Assembly: GCF_003182275.1 (NCBI RefSeq)
Contig: NZ_QGTR01000002.1
Span: 434,001 to 498,000, forward strand
DNA from: Hoeflea marina
GTDB taxonomy: Bacteria; Pseudomonadota; Alphaproteobacteria; Rhizobiales; Rhizobiaceae
Length of the DNA: 64,000 nt
Reading direction: 5' to 3'
Shown here: piece by piece, positions 9,062-18,205 of the stretch
Layout: every line of letters begins with the position of its first letter
How positions within the stretch are numbered: the stretch's first letter is position 1
Program-made: the position numbers and the translations under genes
The notes under the pieces: generated by a model
Databases searched by the model: none
What the model saw: the letters and a program-made list of their open reading frames with translations, nothing else
What the model was told of the DNA's origin: nothing

Positions 9062-10081
9062 ATGAACAGTGCGACATCGGTGTCTGCGGGTGAGGCGCAT
9101 GCAACGGCCAGACCGCTGCAGCTCCAGGTTTCGAGAAGCGCTGAAGAGGCGTTGTCTCGCACCGGCCGCACCGAGGACATTCGCTTCTCTCCAGACAATC
9201 GGCGCCTGGCCCTGGCCGGATTTGCGGCGGACTGCTGTCTTGTTTTCGATGTCTCTATCGACGTGTCGGCAGCTCTCCCTGTCGTTCGAATAACCGACCA
9301 TATCGAGATCAGATCGCCACAATTGCGCGAGCCGCACGGCTTCGATTTCATCGGCAACGACCGGTTGGTCGTCGCCAATCGCGTGGGTGCGATCGAGATC
9401 TTCCAGTTGCCCCCGGGCCACTGCGGCGGCCGGACATTCGACTTGCAGCCGGTTCGCAGCATCCGTCGCGCCAATCTGCTGCGCAGGTTGCGCAATCCCG
9501 GATCCGTGTGTGTGGCAGGCAATTCGGACGGCAGGGTCGAACTGCTCGCCTGCGACAACTACAAGCGTCGCGTCACCCGCCATGTCCTTGACCTCAACAA
9601 CCGGTTGGGCCGCGCCGACAACCGCATCCTGCTCCGCAATCGTCTCGACATCCCCGATGGCATCGCGCTCAGTGATGACCGGCGCTGGCTCGCCGTCAGC
9701 AATCACAACACCAGCAGTGTGCTGATCTTCGACCGTCACGGGCCACTGAACCCGGCCTCGGCCCCGGCCGGCGAACTCACGGGCGTGATGTTTCCTCACG
9801 GTCTGCGCTTTTCTCCTGATGGGCGCCGGCTCTATGTCGCCGACGCCGGCGCTCCGCGAGTCTGCCTCTTTACCTCCGACGATGCCACCTGGTCAGGCCG
9901 CAGGGCCGCCGTCCGTTCGGTCGGGGTGATGGATCAGGAGACCTTTCTCAGGGGACATTGCAACCGCGCCGAAGGCGGACCCAAGGGGCTCGATATCGAT
10001 GCGAGCGGTTCCTTGCTGGCAGTCACCTGCGAGCACATGCCGCTGGCGATGTTCCCCGTTTCGGGGATATTTGCCGCCTGA
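9062..10081 (+). CDS. Beta-propeller (WD40/YVTN-like) repeat protein
   Basis: About 339 residues with repeated propeller blades: IRFSPDNRRLALAGF, GFDFIGNDRLVVANRVG, GIALSDDRRWLAVSNHN, GLRFSPDGRRLYVADAG and GLDIDASGSLLAVTCEH, each of the form G-x-x-h-S-x-D-x-R-x-L-x-V-x-(N/D). No signal peptide is evident. Family members include lactonases and surface or scaffold proteins, so a catalytic activity cannot be assigned. ATG 9062 is used; GTG 9050 (nearer the purine-rich aggggagag) and ATG 8993 are alternatives. It stands alone in the interval between the repeat and the host-attachment gene, splitting the urease locus. Confidence 0.65.
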   Translation: MNSATSVSAGEAHATARPLQLQVSRSAEEALSRTGRTEDIRFSPDNRRLALAGFAADCCLVFDVSIDVSAALPVVRITDHIEIRSPQLREPHGFDFIGNDRLVVANRVGAIEIFQLPPGHCGGRTFDLQPVRSIRRANLLRRLRNPGSVCVAGNSDGRVELLACDNYKRRVTRHVLDLNNRLGRADNRILLRNRLDIPDGIALSDDRRWLAVSNHNTSSVLIFDRHGPLNPASAPAGELTGVMFPHGLRFSPDGRRLYVADAGAPRVCLFTSDDATWSGRRAAVRSVGVMDQETFLRGHCNRAEGGPKGLDIDASGSLLAVTCEHMPLAMFPVSGIFAA

Positions 10082-10191
10082 CCGTTCCGGGCTTGGTCGC
10101 CTGAGCCGATGGGTCCCTGATGCGGATCATTTTCCTGCTGCATTGGCGGCGTAATGTGAAGCCACTGGAATCATTGTCTCAGGAGGTTGAA

Positions 10192-10641
10192 ATGTCTGGC
10201 ATTCGTTTGAAGCATAAGGGGTGGGTTGTCATCGCCGACGGCGGCAAGGCGCTGTTTCTCGTCAATGCCGGAACGCCTTCGGAGCCTGCCTTGCAGGTGG
10301 TCGGCGGCCTCGAGCAGAGAAACCCGTCCACCGCCGAGCAGGGTGTAGAACGGCCCGGCCGCCTGTCGGACGGCATGGGCGGCAGCCATCGCAGCGCGGT
10401 CCAGGAGACCGACTGGCACCAGTTGGCCAAGGAGGATTTTGCCCGCGACATCGCCTCCATGCTTGAAGAGCATGTCCAGGCCGGCAGGTTCGATCAGTTG
10501 ATCGTCGTTGCCCCGCCTTCGGTGCTGGGCGCGATGCGCAAGGAACTCAGCGATGCCGTCACCGGGAGGATCATTGCCGAAATAAACAAGGATTTGACGG
10601 GCCACCCCGTGGATAAGATCGAGAAATTGCTGTTTGATTGA
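10192..10641 (+). CDS. Host attachment-type protein (PF10116-like)
   Basis: A 149-residue soluble protein. The core WVVIADGGKALFLVN near the N terminus, the middle GGSHRSAVQETDWHQLAKEDFARDIA and the C-terminal FDQLIVVAPPSVLGAMRKEL...ITAEI-type segment match the family annotated as required for attachment to host cells, related to bacterial eRF1-like/Rossmann folds. The biochemical role is not established. ATG 10192 has a near-perfect ribosome site (aggaggttgaa). It is followed 3 bases later by ureE and may be co-transcribed with the urease accessory genes. Confidence 0.75.
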   Translation: MSGIRLKHKGWVVIADGGKALFLVNAGTPSEPALQVVGGLEQRNPSTAEQGVERPGRLSDGMGGSHRSAVQETDWHQLAKEDFARDIASMLEEHVQAGRFDQLIVVAPPSVLGAMRKELSDAVTGRIIAEINKDLTGHPVDKIEKLLFD

Positions 10642-10644
10642 CGG

Positions 10645-11199
10645 ATGCAGAGCAACCGACTGACCGCAGCATCCGTCACCCGCGATTTCCGCGATCCCGC
10701 CGCCACCATCACGCTTGACGAGTCCGCGCGTCACCGGCGACGGATGATGATGACGACGGACCGGACCGCCAACGGGTCGGTGATCGACTTTCTGCTCGAT
10801 CTTCCCGCGGCGCGGCTGTTGCGTCACGGCGACGGCCTGGTGCTCAATGACGGCCGCGTCATCGAGGTGCGCGCAGCGCCGGAGAGGCTGATGCAGGTGA
10901 CTGGCCGCGATCCGCGCCACCTGCTCACGCTGGCCTGGCAGATCGGCAACCGCCATCTGCCCGCCGAGATCTCCGGCACGGTCATCACGCTGCGCCGCGA
11001 TCACGTCATCCGCGCAATGCTCGAGGGCCTGGGCGCGACGGTCAGCGACATCGATGCGGCCTTCGATCCGGAGGGAGGCGCCTATGGCGGCCATGGCGGT
11101 CACGGTCATGGCCATGGGCAAGGCGGAGATCATCGCGCAGCCGAGCACGATCATGGCGACGCCGGGCACCGCCACGATCACGGGCATAGCCATGACTGA
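10645..11199 (+). CDS. ureE: Urease accessory nickel chaperone UreE
   Basis: A 184-residue nickel metallochaperone. The N-terminal part and the UreE C domain (LMQVTGRDPRHLLTLAWQIGNRHLPAEI, then DHVIRAMLEGLGATVSDIDAAFDPEGGAYG) are clear. The last about 37 residues form a His/Asp/Gly-rich tail with more than a dozen histidines (HGGHGHGHGQGG ... HRHDHGHSHD), which binds several nickel ions in other UreE proteins. ATG 10645 is 3 bases after the previous stop. The 3' end overlaps the next gene by 8 bases, so the accessory genes are tightly coupled. Confidence 0.93.
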   Translation: MQSNRLTAASVTRDFRDPAATITLDESARHRRRMMMTTDRTANGSVIDFLLDLPAARLLRHGDGLVLNDGRVIEVRAAPERLMQVTGRDPRHLLTLAWQIGNRHLPAEISGTVITLRRDHVIRAMLEGLGATVSDIDAAFDPEGGAYGGHGGHGHGHGQGGDHRAAEHDHGDAGHRHDHGHSHD

Positions 11200-11443
11200 G
11201 AGGTCGCCGCTTGACTGGCACAGCGCTCCGCTCGAGCCCTCGACGCGGATCGACGCCGCCTACCGCAACACCCAGAATGTGCGCCGGTTCTTCACGCGTG
11301 AGATCGGCGAGCATTTCCGGTTTGACCGCCCTTTCATGGCGTGGATGAAGAGCCATCGGGGATCGACGCTGGCGGAAGCGGCAGAACAATGGCGCCGGCA
11401 CCGGCAGGACGACAGCCAGGGCTCCGCGGAGAACGATGCTTGA
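11192..11443 (+). CDS. DUF6434-type small protein coupled to ureE
   Basis: An 83-residue protein: DWHSAPLEPSTRIDAAYRNT, NVRRFFTREIGEHFRFDRPF and AWMKSHRGSTLAEAAEQW. The DWHS...YRNTQNVRRFF..FDRPFMAWMK pattern corresponds, as I recall it, to DUF6434 domains often seen with SAP-like DNA-binding modules. ATG 11192 lies inside the last codons of ureE (atgactga), and the end overlaps the phosphatase-like gene by TTGA. Location in the ureE-ureF transcript suggests co-expression with urease maturation, but a direct role is unproven. Confidence 0.75.
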   Translation: MTERSPLDWHSAPLEPSTRIDAAYRNTQNVRRFFTREIGEHFRFDRPFMAWMKSHRGSTLAEAAEQWRRHRQDDSQGSAENDA

Positions 11444-11760
11444 GGCGGATCTTGTTCATCTGCGGCAAGTGCCGGCACCGCAGCCCGACGGCGGCCGAAA
11501 TCTTTGCCCCGCTCGAAGGCTGGGAAACCGATGCCGCAGGGCTGGGCGATGACGCCGACAGCCCGCTCGCGGATGAACAGATCGGTTGGGCGACCCATCT
11601 GGTGGTCATGGAGAAGAGGCAACTGGCCCGGCTCAGGCGGAAATTCTCCGGCAAGCTGGCGGGCAAGCGCATCATCTGCCTCGATGTCCCTGACACCTAT
11701 GTGTTCATGCAGCCGGAACTCGTTGAGCTCCTGCGCAGCCGGATCGGCAGAATCTCATGA
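11440..11760 (+). CDS. Mini low-molecular-weight protein tyrosine phosphatase-like protein
   Basis: A 106-residue protein starting at TTG 11440, which overlaps the previous stop (ttga). It begins LRRILFICGKCRHRSPTAAE. The C8-x5-R14-S signature is the phosphate-binding loop of the LMW phosphatase/arsenate reductase fold, and CLDVPDTYVFMQPELVELL is the usual C-terminal segment of these shortened members. It is much shorter than classical LMW-PTPs (about 150 residues) but typical for the small LMW-PTP-like group. It sits between ureE and ureF, overlapping ureF by ATGA. Substrate unknown. Confidence 0.8.
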   Translation: MRRILFICGKCRHRSPTAAEIFAPLEGWETDAAGLGDDADSPLADEQIGWATHLVVMEKRQLARLRRKFSGKLAGKRIICLDVPDTYVFMQPELVELLRSRIGRIS

Positions 11761-12415
11761 CCCGGACCCTGGATCTCATCCGCCTCATGACCTGGCTGTC
11801 GCCGACCTTTCCCGTCGGCGGCTTCAATTACAGCCACGGGCTGGAACAGGCGGTGGCGGACGCCCGGGTGGCCGATGCCGGAGCGCTCCGCGACTGGATC
11901 GAGACCCTGCTCGGTCACGGCTCGGCTTGGAATGACGCGGTGCTGCTGGCGGAAAGCTGGCGGCTGGCTGGCGAGGGAGGCGATCTGACGCCGGTATGCG
12001 ATCTGGCCGAAGCGTTGGCCGGATCCGCCGAACGCCATTTGGAAACCATGAACCAGGGCGAGGCCTTTCTTGCCGCCTCGCGAGCCTGGCCGCTGCCCGT
12101 GCACGAACAGCTCGCCGGCGGCTGTGCCTGGCCGGTTGCTGTCGGCGCGGTGGCCGGCGCATCGGCGATGCCGCTGGAACAGACCCTTGCCGCCTTCCTG
12201 CACGCCTTTTCCGCCAATCAGGTGCAGGCCGCACTCAGGCTGATGCGGCTGGGGCAGGTGTCCGGGGTGCAGGTTCTGGCTTCGCTTGAGGCCCCGATCG
12301 CGACGACCGCCGGCCGCGCCGCCCAATCAAGCCTTGACGATCTCGGCGGTGCCGCGCTCAATGCGGACATCGCAGCCATGCGTCATGAAACCCTCAACTC
12401 GCGGATCTTCCGGAC

Positions 12416-12419
<4 letters not shown>
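11757..12419 (+). CDS. ureF: Urease accessory protein UreF
   Basis: A 220-residue UreF. Family features are [20 protein letters not shown] at the N terminus, [41 protein letters not shown] and the C-terminal [17 protein letters not shown]. UreF acts with UreD and UreG in nickel insertion, proposed to gate the GTPase UreG. The ATG overlaps the phosphatase-like gene, and the TGA overlaps the ureG ATG (atga), so the genes are coupled. Cytoplasmic. Confidence 0.95.
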
Positions 12420-13048
<629 letters not shown>

Positions 13049-13049
13049 C

Positions 13050-13784
13050 TCAGGCCTGAACAAAATCCGGCAGGCTGTCGAAAGCCATCCGAAGCGCATT
13101 CGACCAGCCATCGGAGATCTGCCGGTAGTAGGGGTCGTTCTCGGTGATGCGCTTCTCATAGCCCTTCTTCACGCTGTCCTTCGCGTAGAACTGCATGTCG
13201 AGCGGCAGGCCGACAGAGAGGTTGGACCTGAGCGTGGAATCGAACGACACCAGCAGCAGCTTGGCCGCCTTCTCGAAGCTCATGTCCGGATCGTAGGCGC
13301 GCACCAGGATCGGCTTGCCGTATTTGTGCTCGCCGATCTGGAAGAACGGATTGTCGTCGGTGGCCTCGATGAAGTTGCCTTCGGGATAGATCATGAACAT
13401 CCGCATCGCGCCGCCGGCCACCTGGCCACCGAAGATGAAGGTGGCGCCGAAGGATGCCTCGCTCTGCAGTCCGCCGGCGGCCGAAGACTTGATCACCTCG
13501 CGCACCATCTCGCCGACCATCTGCGCCGCCAGAAACATCGACGGTGCTTCCATGATGCCGGTCTTGCGGTGCTCGGCCGCCTTGGTGTGCTCCTCGAGCA
13601 TGCTCACCACGGTCTGGGTTGTGGCGAGATTGCCCGCCGACATCAGCGTGAACAGCCGCTCGCCCGGCATTTCCCAGGTGTACATCTTCCGGAATGTGGA
13701 GATGTTGTCGACGCCTGCATTGGTTCGCGTGTCGGACATGAACACGAGGCCATGGTTGAGGCGAAGCCCGACGCAATAGGTCAT
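13050..13784 (-). CDS. Anbu (ancestral beta subunit) proteasome-like peptidase
   Basis: A 244-residue Ntn-hydrolase of the bacterial proteasome-related Anbu family. It begins MTYCVGLRLNHGLVFMSDTRTN, so removal of Met would expose Thr2 as the N-terminal nucleophile, and continues with GVDNISTFRKMY and LMSAGNLATTQTV, both typical. Anbu forms ring or helical assemblies in other bacteria; natural substrates are not known to me. It is the last gene of a minus-strand unit (ATP-grasp, alpha-E, transglutaminase, Anbu), 27 bases after the transglutaminase gene, a conserved neighbourhood pointing to a shared pathway of peptide ligation and cleavage. Confidence 0.9.
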   Translation of the reverse strand: MTYCVGLRLNHGLVFMSDTRTNAGVDNISTFRKMYTWEMPGERLFTLMSAGNLATTQTVVSMLEEHTKAAEHRKTGIMEAPSMFLAAQMVGEMVREVIKSSAAGGLQSEASFGATFIFGGQVAGGAMRMFMIYPEGNFIEATDDNPFFQIGEHKYGKPILVRAYDPDMSFEKAAKLLLVSFDSTLRSNLSVGLPLDMQFYAKDSVKKGYEKRITENDPYYRQISDGWSNALRMAFDSLPDFVQA

Positions 13785-13811
13785 GAAGAGGCGAATCCTT
13801 GTTAAGATTCC

Positions 13812-14606
13812 CTATTGCTCCACGGTGATGGAAACTGCAAGCGCTTCGTCGCCCTGACCGGTGCGAATACCGGAAATCGGGGCCGCGTCGCGGTAATCCA
13901 GCCCGTAGGCCAGATAGACGTAGCGGTCGTCCGGGCACATGTCGTTGGCCGGATCGAAGCCGACCCAGCCCAGCGACTCGATATAGGCCTGTGCCCAGGC
14001 ATGGCTGGCGACCTGCTCGACCTGGCCGTCCATCAGCAGATAGCCCGAGACATAGCGCGACGGGAAGCCGAGCAGCCTGGCGCCGGCCGCGAACACGTGG
14101 GCGTGGTCCTGGCACACGCCATGGCCGTCGGCGAGCGCTTCCTCCGCCAGCGTCTCGGTATGGGTGGCACCGGTGATATAGGTCATCTTGTCATGGATCG
14201 CGTTCATCAGCAGATGCAGTTGATCGAGGTCGCCGGTCTTGGGCAGCGTCCGCGCCAGTTCACGGATGTGCTTGCCGGGCTTGGTCAGGGCGGTTTCGCG
14301 CTGGTAGAGCCAGAGCGGCATGTAGCCGCGGTGGGCGCCCAGCACGCCCGCCTTGTCGTTGGTCTCGACAATGCCGGACGCGATCACCCGGATTGCCGAG
14401 GTGTTGCGGTGGGCGCTCACCAGTTCCACCAGGTTGTCGAACTGGTCGCGGTAGCGCGCCTCGATGCTGCCGCCTTCGACCGCGCTCTGCCAGGATTTGA
14501 CCGTCTGCAGCGAATTGTCCTGCGGCGTGAGCCGGAGCCGCTGCAGCGCATAGCTCACCGGCGCGCCATAGATGTAGTCCGTCGTGTGGGAAATCTTGAG
14601 CAACAT
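13812..14606 (-). CDS. Transglutaminase-like cysteine peptidase
   Basis: A 264-residue protein with an N-terminal bacterial transglutaminase-associated domain (MLLKISHTTDYIYGAPVSYA...) and a C-terminal transglutaminase core. The catalytic triad is complete: Cys165 (DGHGVCQDHAHVF), His202 (ASHAWAQAY) and Asp218 (GFDPAND). Such domains act as peptidases or amide transferases. No signal peptide. It lies 5 bases after the alpha-E gene and upstream of Anbu. In this context it probably works on the product of the ATP-grasp enzyme or its target protein (inference). Confidence 0.9.
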   Translation of the reverse strand: MLLKISHTTDYIYGAPVSYALQRLRLTPQDNSLQTVKSWQSAVEGGSIEARYRDQFDNLVELVSAHRNTSAIRVIASGIVETNDKAGVLGAHRGYMPLWLYQRETALTKPGKHIRELARTLPKTGDLDQLHLLMNAIHDKMTYITGATHTETLAEEALADGHGVCQDHAHVFAAGARLLGFPSRYVSGYLLMDGQVEQVASHAWAQAYIESLGWVGFDPANDMCPDDRYVYLAYGLDYRDAAPISGIRTGQGDEALAVSITVEQ

Positions 14607-14611
14607 GGATA

Positions 14612-15556
14612 TCAGGCCTGGTAAAACTGGTAGGCCTGCCCGATCTCGTTGCCGAGGCGGTTGTTCTGGCCGATGAAGTCTTCAAGAAACTCGTGCAGGC
14701 CGCTGTCGACGATCTGGCGGATTTCGCGATTGTCCAGTATGCCCTGGATCCGCGCCGCTGTCCGGTGCGCGTCATGGCTGCTGCCGTATTCGCGCGACAG
14801 GTAGCCCAGATTGGCGTTGATCTTGCTGTAGCAGTAGGCAAGCGAACGCGGCATCCGGCCATTCAGGATCAGGAAATCGGCGATGTTGACCGGATTGTAA
14901 TCCTCGTCATAGACCCATCCATAGGACCGGTGCGCCGACACCGAGCGAAGGATGGACTCCCACTGCACGTTGTCGAGCGAGGAGCCGACATAGGATGCCG
15001 CCGGCAGCAGCACGTAATACTTGACGTCGAGGATGCGGGCGGTGTTGTCGGCGCGTTCGATGAAGGTGCCGATGCGGGAGAAATTGTAGATCTCGTTCCT
15101 CAGCATGGTGCCGTGGAAGGCGCCGCGTATGAGCCCCGTTCGCCGCTTGATGATGTCGATGATCTCCGGCATGTGGCTTTCCGGGATCTTCCGGGCCAGC
15201 AGGGTCTTGAGTTCGAGATAGAACTCGTTGGTGGCTTCCCATGCCTCGCGCGTCAGCGCCGTCCGGACCATGCGGCCGTTGTTGCGGGCCGATTCAATGG
15301 CGGAATAGATGCTCGACGGGTTGGTCTTCTCGCGCAGCAGGTAATTGACCGCATCACCGGAGGTCACCACCGGGTGCAGGGCCTTGTAGGCGTCGATCAC
15401 TCCGGCGCTGCGCAGCACCGAATCCCATTCGTCCTCATGGCCGTGCATGCGGGTGAGCGACATGCGCAGCCCGGCGTCGATCAGGCGCGCGGTGTTTTCG
15501 GCGCGCTCGATGAAGCGGAACATCCAGAACAGTCCGTTGGCGGTTCTTCCCAGCAT
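14612..15556 (-). CDS. Alpha-E domain protein
   Basis: A 314-residue all-helical protein beginning MLGRTANGLFWMFRFIERAENTARLI, the characteristic alpha-E start, with a second similar helix FSRIGTFIERADNTARILDVK. Conserved Glu/Arg pairs (ERAE, ERAD) lie in the repeats. Alpha-E domains are found almost only beside circularly permuted ATP-grasp and transglutaminase genes. A role as scaffold or second catalytic component in peptide ligation has been proposed on context alone. The gap is 3 bases to the ATP-grasp gene and 5 to the transglutaminase gene. Confidence 0.9.
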   Translation of the reverse strand: MLGRTANGLFWMFRFIERAENTARLIDAGLRMSLTRMHGHEDEWDSVLRSAGVIDAYKALHPVVTSGDAVNYLLREKTNPSSIYSAIESARNNGRMVRTALTREAWEATNEFYLELKTLLARKIPESHMPEIIDIIKRRTGLIRGAFHGTMLRNEIYNFSRIGTFIERADNTARILDVKYYVLLPAASYVGSSLDNVQWESILRSVSAHRSYGWVYDEDYNPVNIADFLILNGRMPRSLAYCYSKINANLGYLSREYGSSHDAHRTAARIQGILDNREIRQIVDSGLHEFLEDFIGQNNRLGNEIGQAYQFYQA

Positions 15557-15559
15557 GGC

Positions 15560-16969
15560 CTAGTCCTCCAGCACCCAGGTATCCTTGGTGCCTCCGCCCT
15601 GGCTGGAGTTGACCACGAGTGAACCTTCTTTCAGGGCGACGCGCGTGAGCCCGCCTGGGATGATCTTGATGGTGTCGGACACCAGCACGAAGGGTCGAAG
15701 GTCCACATGCCGGGGCGCAATGCCCTTCTTGACCAGAATGGGGACGGTCGAAAGCGCCAGGGTCGGTTGCGCGATGTAGTTCGAGGGCCTCGCCTTCAGC
15801 TTGGCGGCGAAATCGGCACATTCGCGCTTGCTCGATGTCGGCCCGACCAGCATGCCGTAGCCGCCTGAGCCGTGCACCTCCTTGACCACAAGTTCCGGCA
15901 GGTGTTCGAGCACATATTTCAGGCTGTCTGCTTCCGAACAGCGCCAGGTCGGCACGTTTTCGAGCATCGCCTTGCGGCCGGTGTAGAACTCGACGATCTC
16001 CGGCATGTAGGAATAGATCGCCTTGTCATCGGCAATTCCGGTGCCCGGCGCATTGGCAATCGTGATGTTGCCGGCGCGGTAGACATCCATGATTCCCGGC
16101 ACGCCGAGCGTGGAGTCGGGACGGAAGGTCAGCGGATCGAGAAAGTCGTCGTCGACCCGGCGATACAGCACGTCGATCGCCTGATAGCCCTGGGTGGTGC
16201 GCATGCACACCTTGCCGTCCATCACCCGGAGGTCGGAGCCTTCGACGAGCTCGACACCCATCTGGTCGGCGAGATAGGCATGTTCGTAATAGGCCGAGTT
16301 GTAGATGCCCGGCGTCAGCACCGCCACCCGCGGCTTGCCCGAGCAGCCCGGCGGCGCCACGGCGGCGAGGCTCTGGCGCAGCAGCTTCGGGTAGTTCTCG
16401 ACCGGACGCACGCGGTTCTTGTTGAACAGCTCCGGGAACATCTGCATCATGGTTTCGCGGTTCTCGAGCATGTAGGAGACGCCCGATGGGGTGCGCGCAT
16501 TGTCCTCGAGCACGTAGAATTCGTTCTCGCCGGTGCGCACGATGTCGGTGCCGATGATGTGGGTGTAGACGCCGCCCGGCGGTCGCATGCCGATCATCTC
16601 CGGCAGGAACGCGGCATTCTGTTCGATCAGGTGGCGCGGGACGCGGCCTGCCTTGATGATTTCCTGCTTGTGGTAGATGTCGTCGAGAAAGGCGTTGAGC
16701 GCCATGACCCGCTGCTCGATGCCCTGCGCCAGCCTCCGCCATTCGGAACCCGAGATGATGCGTGGAACGATGTCGAACGGGATCACCCGTTCCGAAGCGT
16801 CTTCCTTGCCGTAGACTGCGAATGTGATGCCGGTTTTACGAAAGATCGCCTCAGCGTCGCGCGACTTCTTCAAGAGATCACTGGTCTTCTGTTGGGAATA
16901 CCAGTCAAAGTAGCCCTTGTAGGGCGGACGCGGACTGTTGTCCGCGGTGATCATTTCATCAAATGGCAA
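15560..16969 (-). CDS. Circularly permuted type 2 ATP-grasp protein
   Basis: About 469 residues, first gene of the Anbu-linked unit. Motifs include RVIPFDIVPRIISGSEW, GVYTHIIGTDIVRTGENEFYVLEDNARTPSG (split only for description; about residues 170-200), a PGIYNSAYYEHAYLA stretch and VVKEVHGSGGYGMLVGP near the C-terminal third. These belong to the predicted COOH-NH2 ligases with ATP-grasp fold. TTG 16969 was chosen as start because the ribosome site aggggagcaaaa precedes it and the product then starts PFDEM, as I recall in homologues. ATG 16993 and ATG 16990 are alternatives without a good ribosome site. Confidence 0.88.
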   Translation of the reverse strand: MPFDEMITADNSPRPPYKGYFDWYSQQKTSDLLKKSRDAEAIFRKTGITFAVYGKEDASERVIPFDIVPRIISGSEWRRLAQGIEQRVMALNAFLDDIYHKQEIIKAGRVPRHLIEQNAAFLPEMIGMRPPGGVYTHIIGTDIVRTGENEFYVLEDNARTPSGVSYMLENRETMMQMFPELFNKNRVRPVENYPKLLRQSLAAVAPPGCSGKPRVAVLTPGIYNSAYYEHAYLADQMGVELVEGSDLRVMDGKVCMRTTQGYQAIDVLYRRVDDDFLDPLTFRPDSTLGVPGIMDVYRAGNITIANAPGTGIADDKAIYSYMPEIVEFYTGRKAMLENVPTWRCSEADSLKYVLEHLPELVVKEVHGSGGYGMLVGPTSSKRECADFAAKLKARPSNYIAQPTLALSTVPILVKKGIAPRHVDLRPFVLVSDTIKIIPGGLTRVALKEGSLVVNSSQGGGTKDTWVLED

Positions 16970-17294
16970 TTTTGCTCCCCTTTTGTCCATCATATGAGCG
17001 CAACAACGATGAGAATGCAAGATCCATGCGCGATCGCCGCCGTGGAGCTGCAAGGTCGGCTTTCCTGTGTGCTTGTTGCTTATTCAACACATCAGGCGCT
17101 TAAGCGTTCCCTTGAAAGCGGATCTCTTTCCTCGGCGCGGCGAAGCGGCGGCCAAGGCGGCCGGCCCGCATGAGATCGGTCTTGCCTGATGCACCGCGCG
17201 GATGTGAGGAGTGCCGGCGGTGGTTGGCGCTTGCGCCGTGGCAATGGCCGCGTTATCGCTCCGCGCGCCCTTCTTCCGCTGGCAGGACCTTCCC
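16970..17294. other. Divergent intergenic region between the ATP-grasp and DMT transporter genes
   Basis: About 325 bases with no convincing gene. It must contain the promoter of the minus-strand Anbu-linked operon and that of the plus-strand EamA transporter. The only structural detail I see is a short palindrome cgcttaagcg around 17097-17106. If the ATP-grasp gene starts at ATG 16993 the region is 24 bases shorter. An in-frame extension of the transporter back to 17211 is open but lacks a ribosome site. Confidence 0.5.
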
Positions 17295-18182
17295 ATGACT
17301 CTCGACCGCATCGCTCCCGCGCTTTTCGTGCTGCTCTGGTCGACCGGCTGGATCGTCGCCAAATATGCAGCGCCCCACGCCGATCCGCTGACCTTCCTCA
17401 GTCTCCGCTATGCCCTGGCGATCGCGGTGTTCGGAGTCATCGTCCTGGCCACCGGTGCCCTGTGGCCGACGACCCGCTCAGGCTGGGCCCATGCCATAGT
17501 GTCCGGCGTCTTTCTGCACGGCATCTATCTTGGCGGCGTCTGGTGGGCGATCTCCCACGGCGTGCCGTCATCGATCTCAGGCCTGATCGCCGCATTGCAG
17601 CCGATCATGACCGCGATGGTCGCGCCGGTTCTGGTCGGCGAACGGCTGACCCAGGGTCAGCGGCTTGGCATCCTGCTCGGCTTCGTCGGGCTGGCCATCG
17701 CCATTCTGCCGGGCCTGCTGCGGCTTGAAGCTGCCGTCCTGTCCGCGGCCCTGCTGCCTTTGGCGGTCAATGTGGTGTCGATGATCTCGGTGACCGGTGG
17801 CACCCTTTACCAGAAGCGCTTCCTGCAGGAGGGTGATTTGCGCGCCATCGCAACACTGCAGTATCTGGGCGCCTTCGCCGTTACCCTGCCGATGGCCTGG
17901 CTGATCGAGCCGATGCGGATCGACTGGACGCTGGAATTCATCCTCGCCATGGCCTGGTCGGTTTTCGGCCTGTCGCTGGTCTCGATCGCGCTGCTTCTCT
18001 ACCTGATCCGCCGCGGTCAGGTTTCCCGGGCGGCCTCGCTCATCTACCTCGTGCCGCCGACAGTGGCGGTGCAGAGCTGGGCGTTCTTCGGCGAGGAGAT
18101 CACCCTGCCGCTGATCGTGGGCACCGTCATCGTTGTCGTGGGTGTCTGGCTCACCAACCGCAAGCCGCGGCTGCCCGCCTGA
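17295..18182 (+). CDS. EamA/DMT family transporter
   Basis: A 295-residue inner-membrane protein with about ten hydrophobic segments arranged as two EamA repeats. The first begins LFVLLWSTGWIVAKYAAPHADPLTFLSLRY; the second covers about residues 150-290 and ends GTVIVVVGVWLTNRK. The pattern fits drug/metabolite transporters that export amino acids or other small metabolites; substrate unknown. ATG 17295 follows the ribosome-like aggacctt. The frame is open upstream to 17211, but that extension is not needed for the fold. It stands alone between two minus-strand genes. Confidence 0.85.
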   Translation: MTLDRIAPALFVLLWSTGWIVAKYAAPHADPLTFLSLRYALAIAVFGVIVLATGALWPTTRSGWAHAIVSGVFLHGIYLGGVWWAISHGVPSSISGLIAALQPIMTAMVAPVLVGERLTQGQRLGILLGFVGLAIAILPGLLRLEAAVLSAALLPLAVNVVSMISVTGGTLYQKRFLQEGDLRAIATLQYLGAFAVTLPMAWLIEPMRIDWTLEFILAMAWSVFGLSLVSIALLLYLIRRGQVSRAASLIYLVPPTVAVQSWAFFGEEITLPLIVGTVIVVVGVWLTNRKPRLPA

Positions 18183-18205
18183 GCAGCCGCCCCCGGTAAC
18201 GCCGT

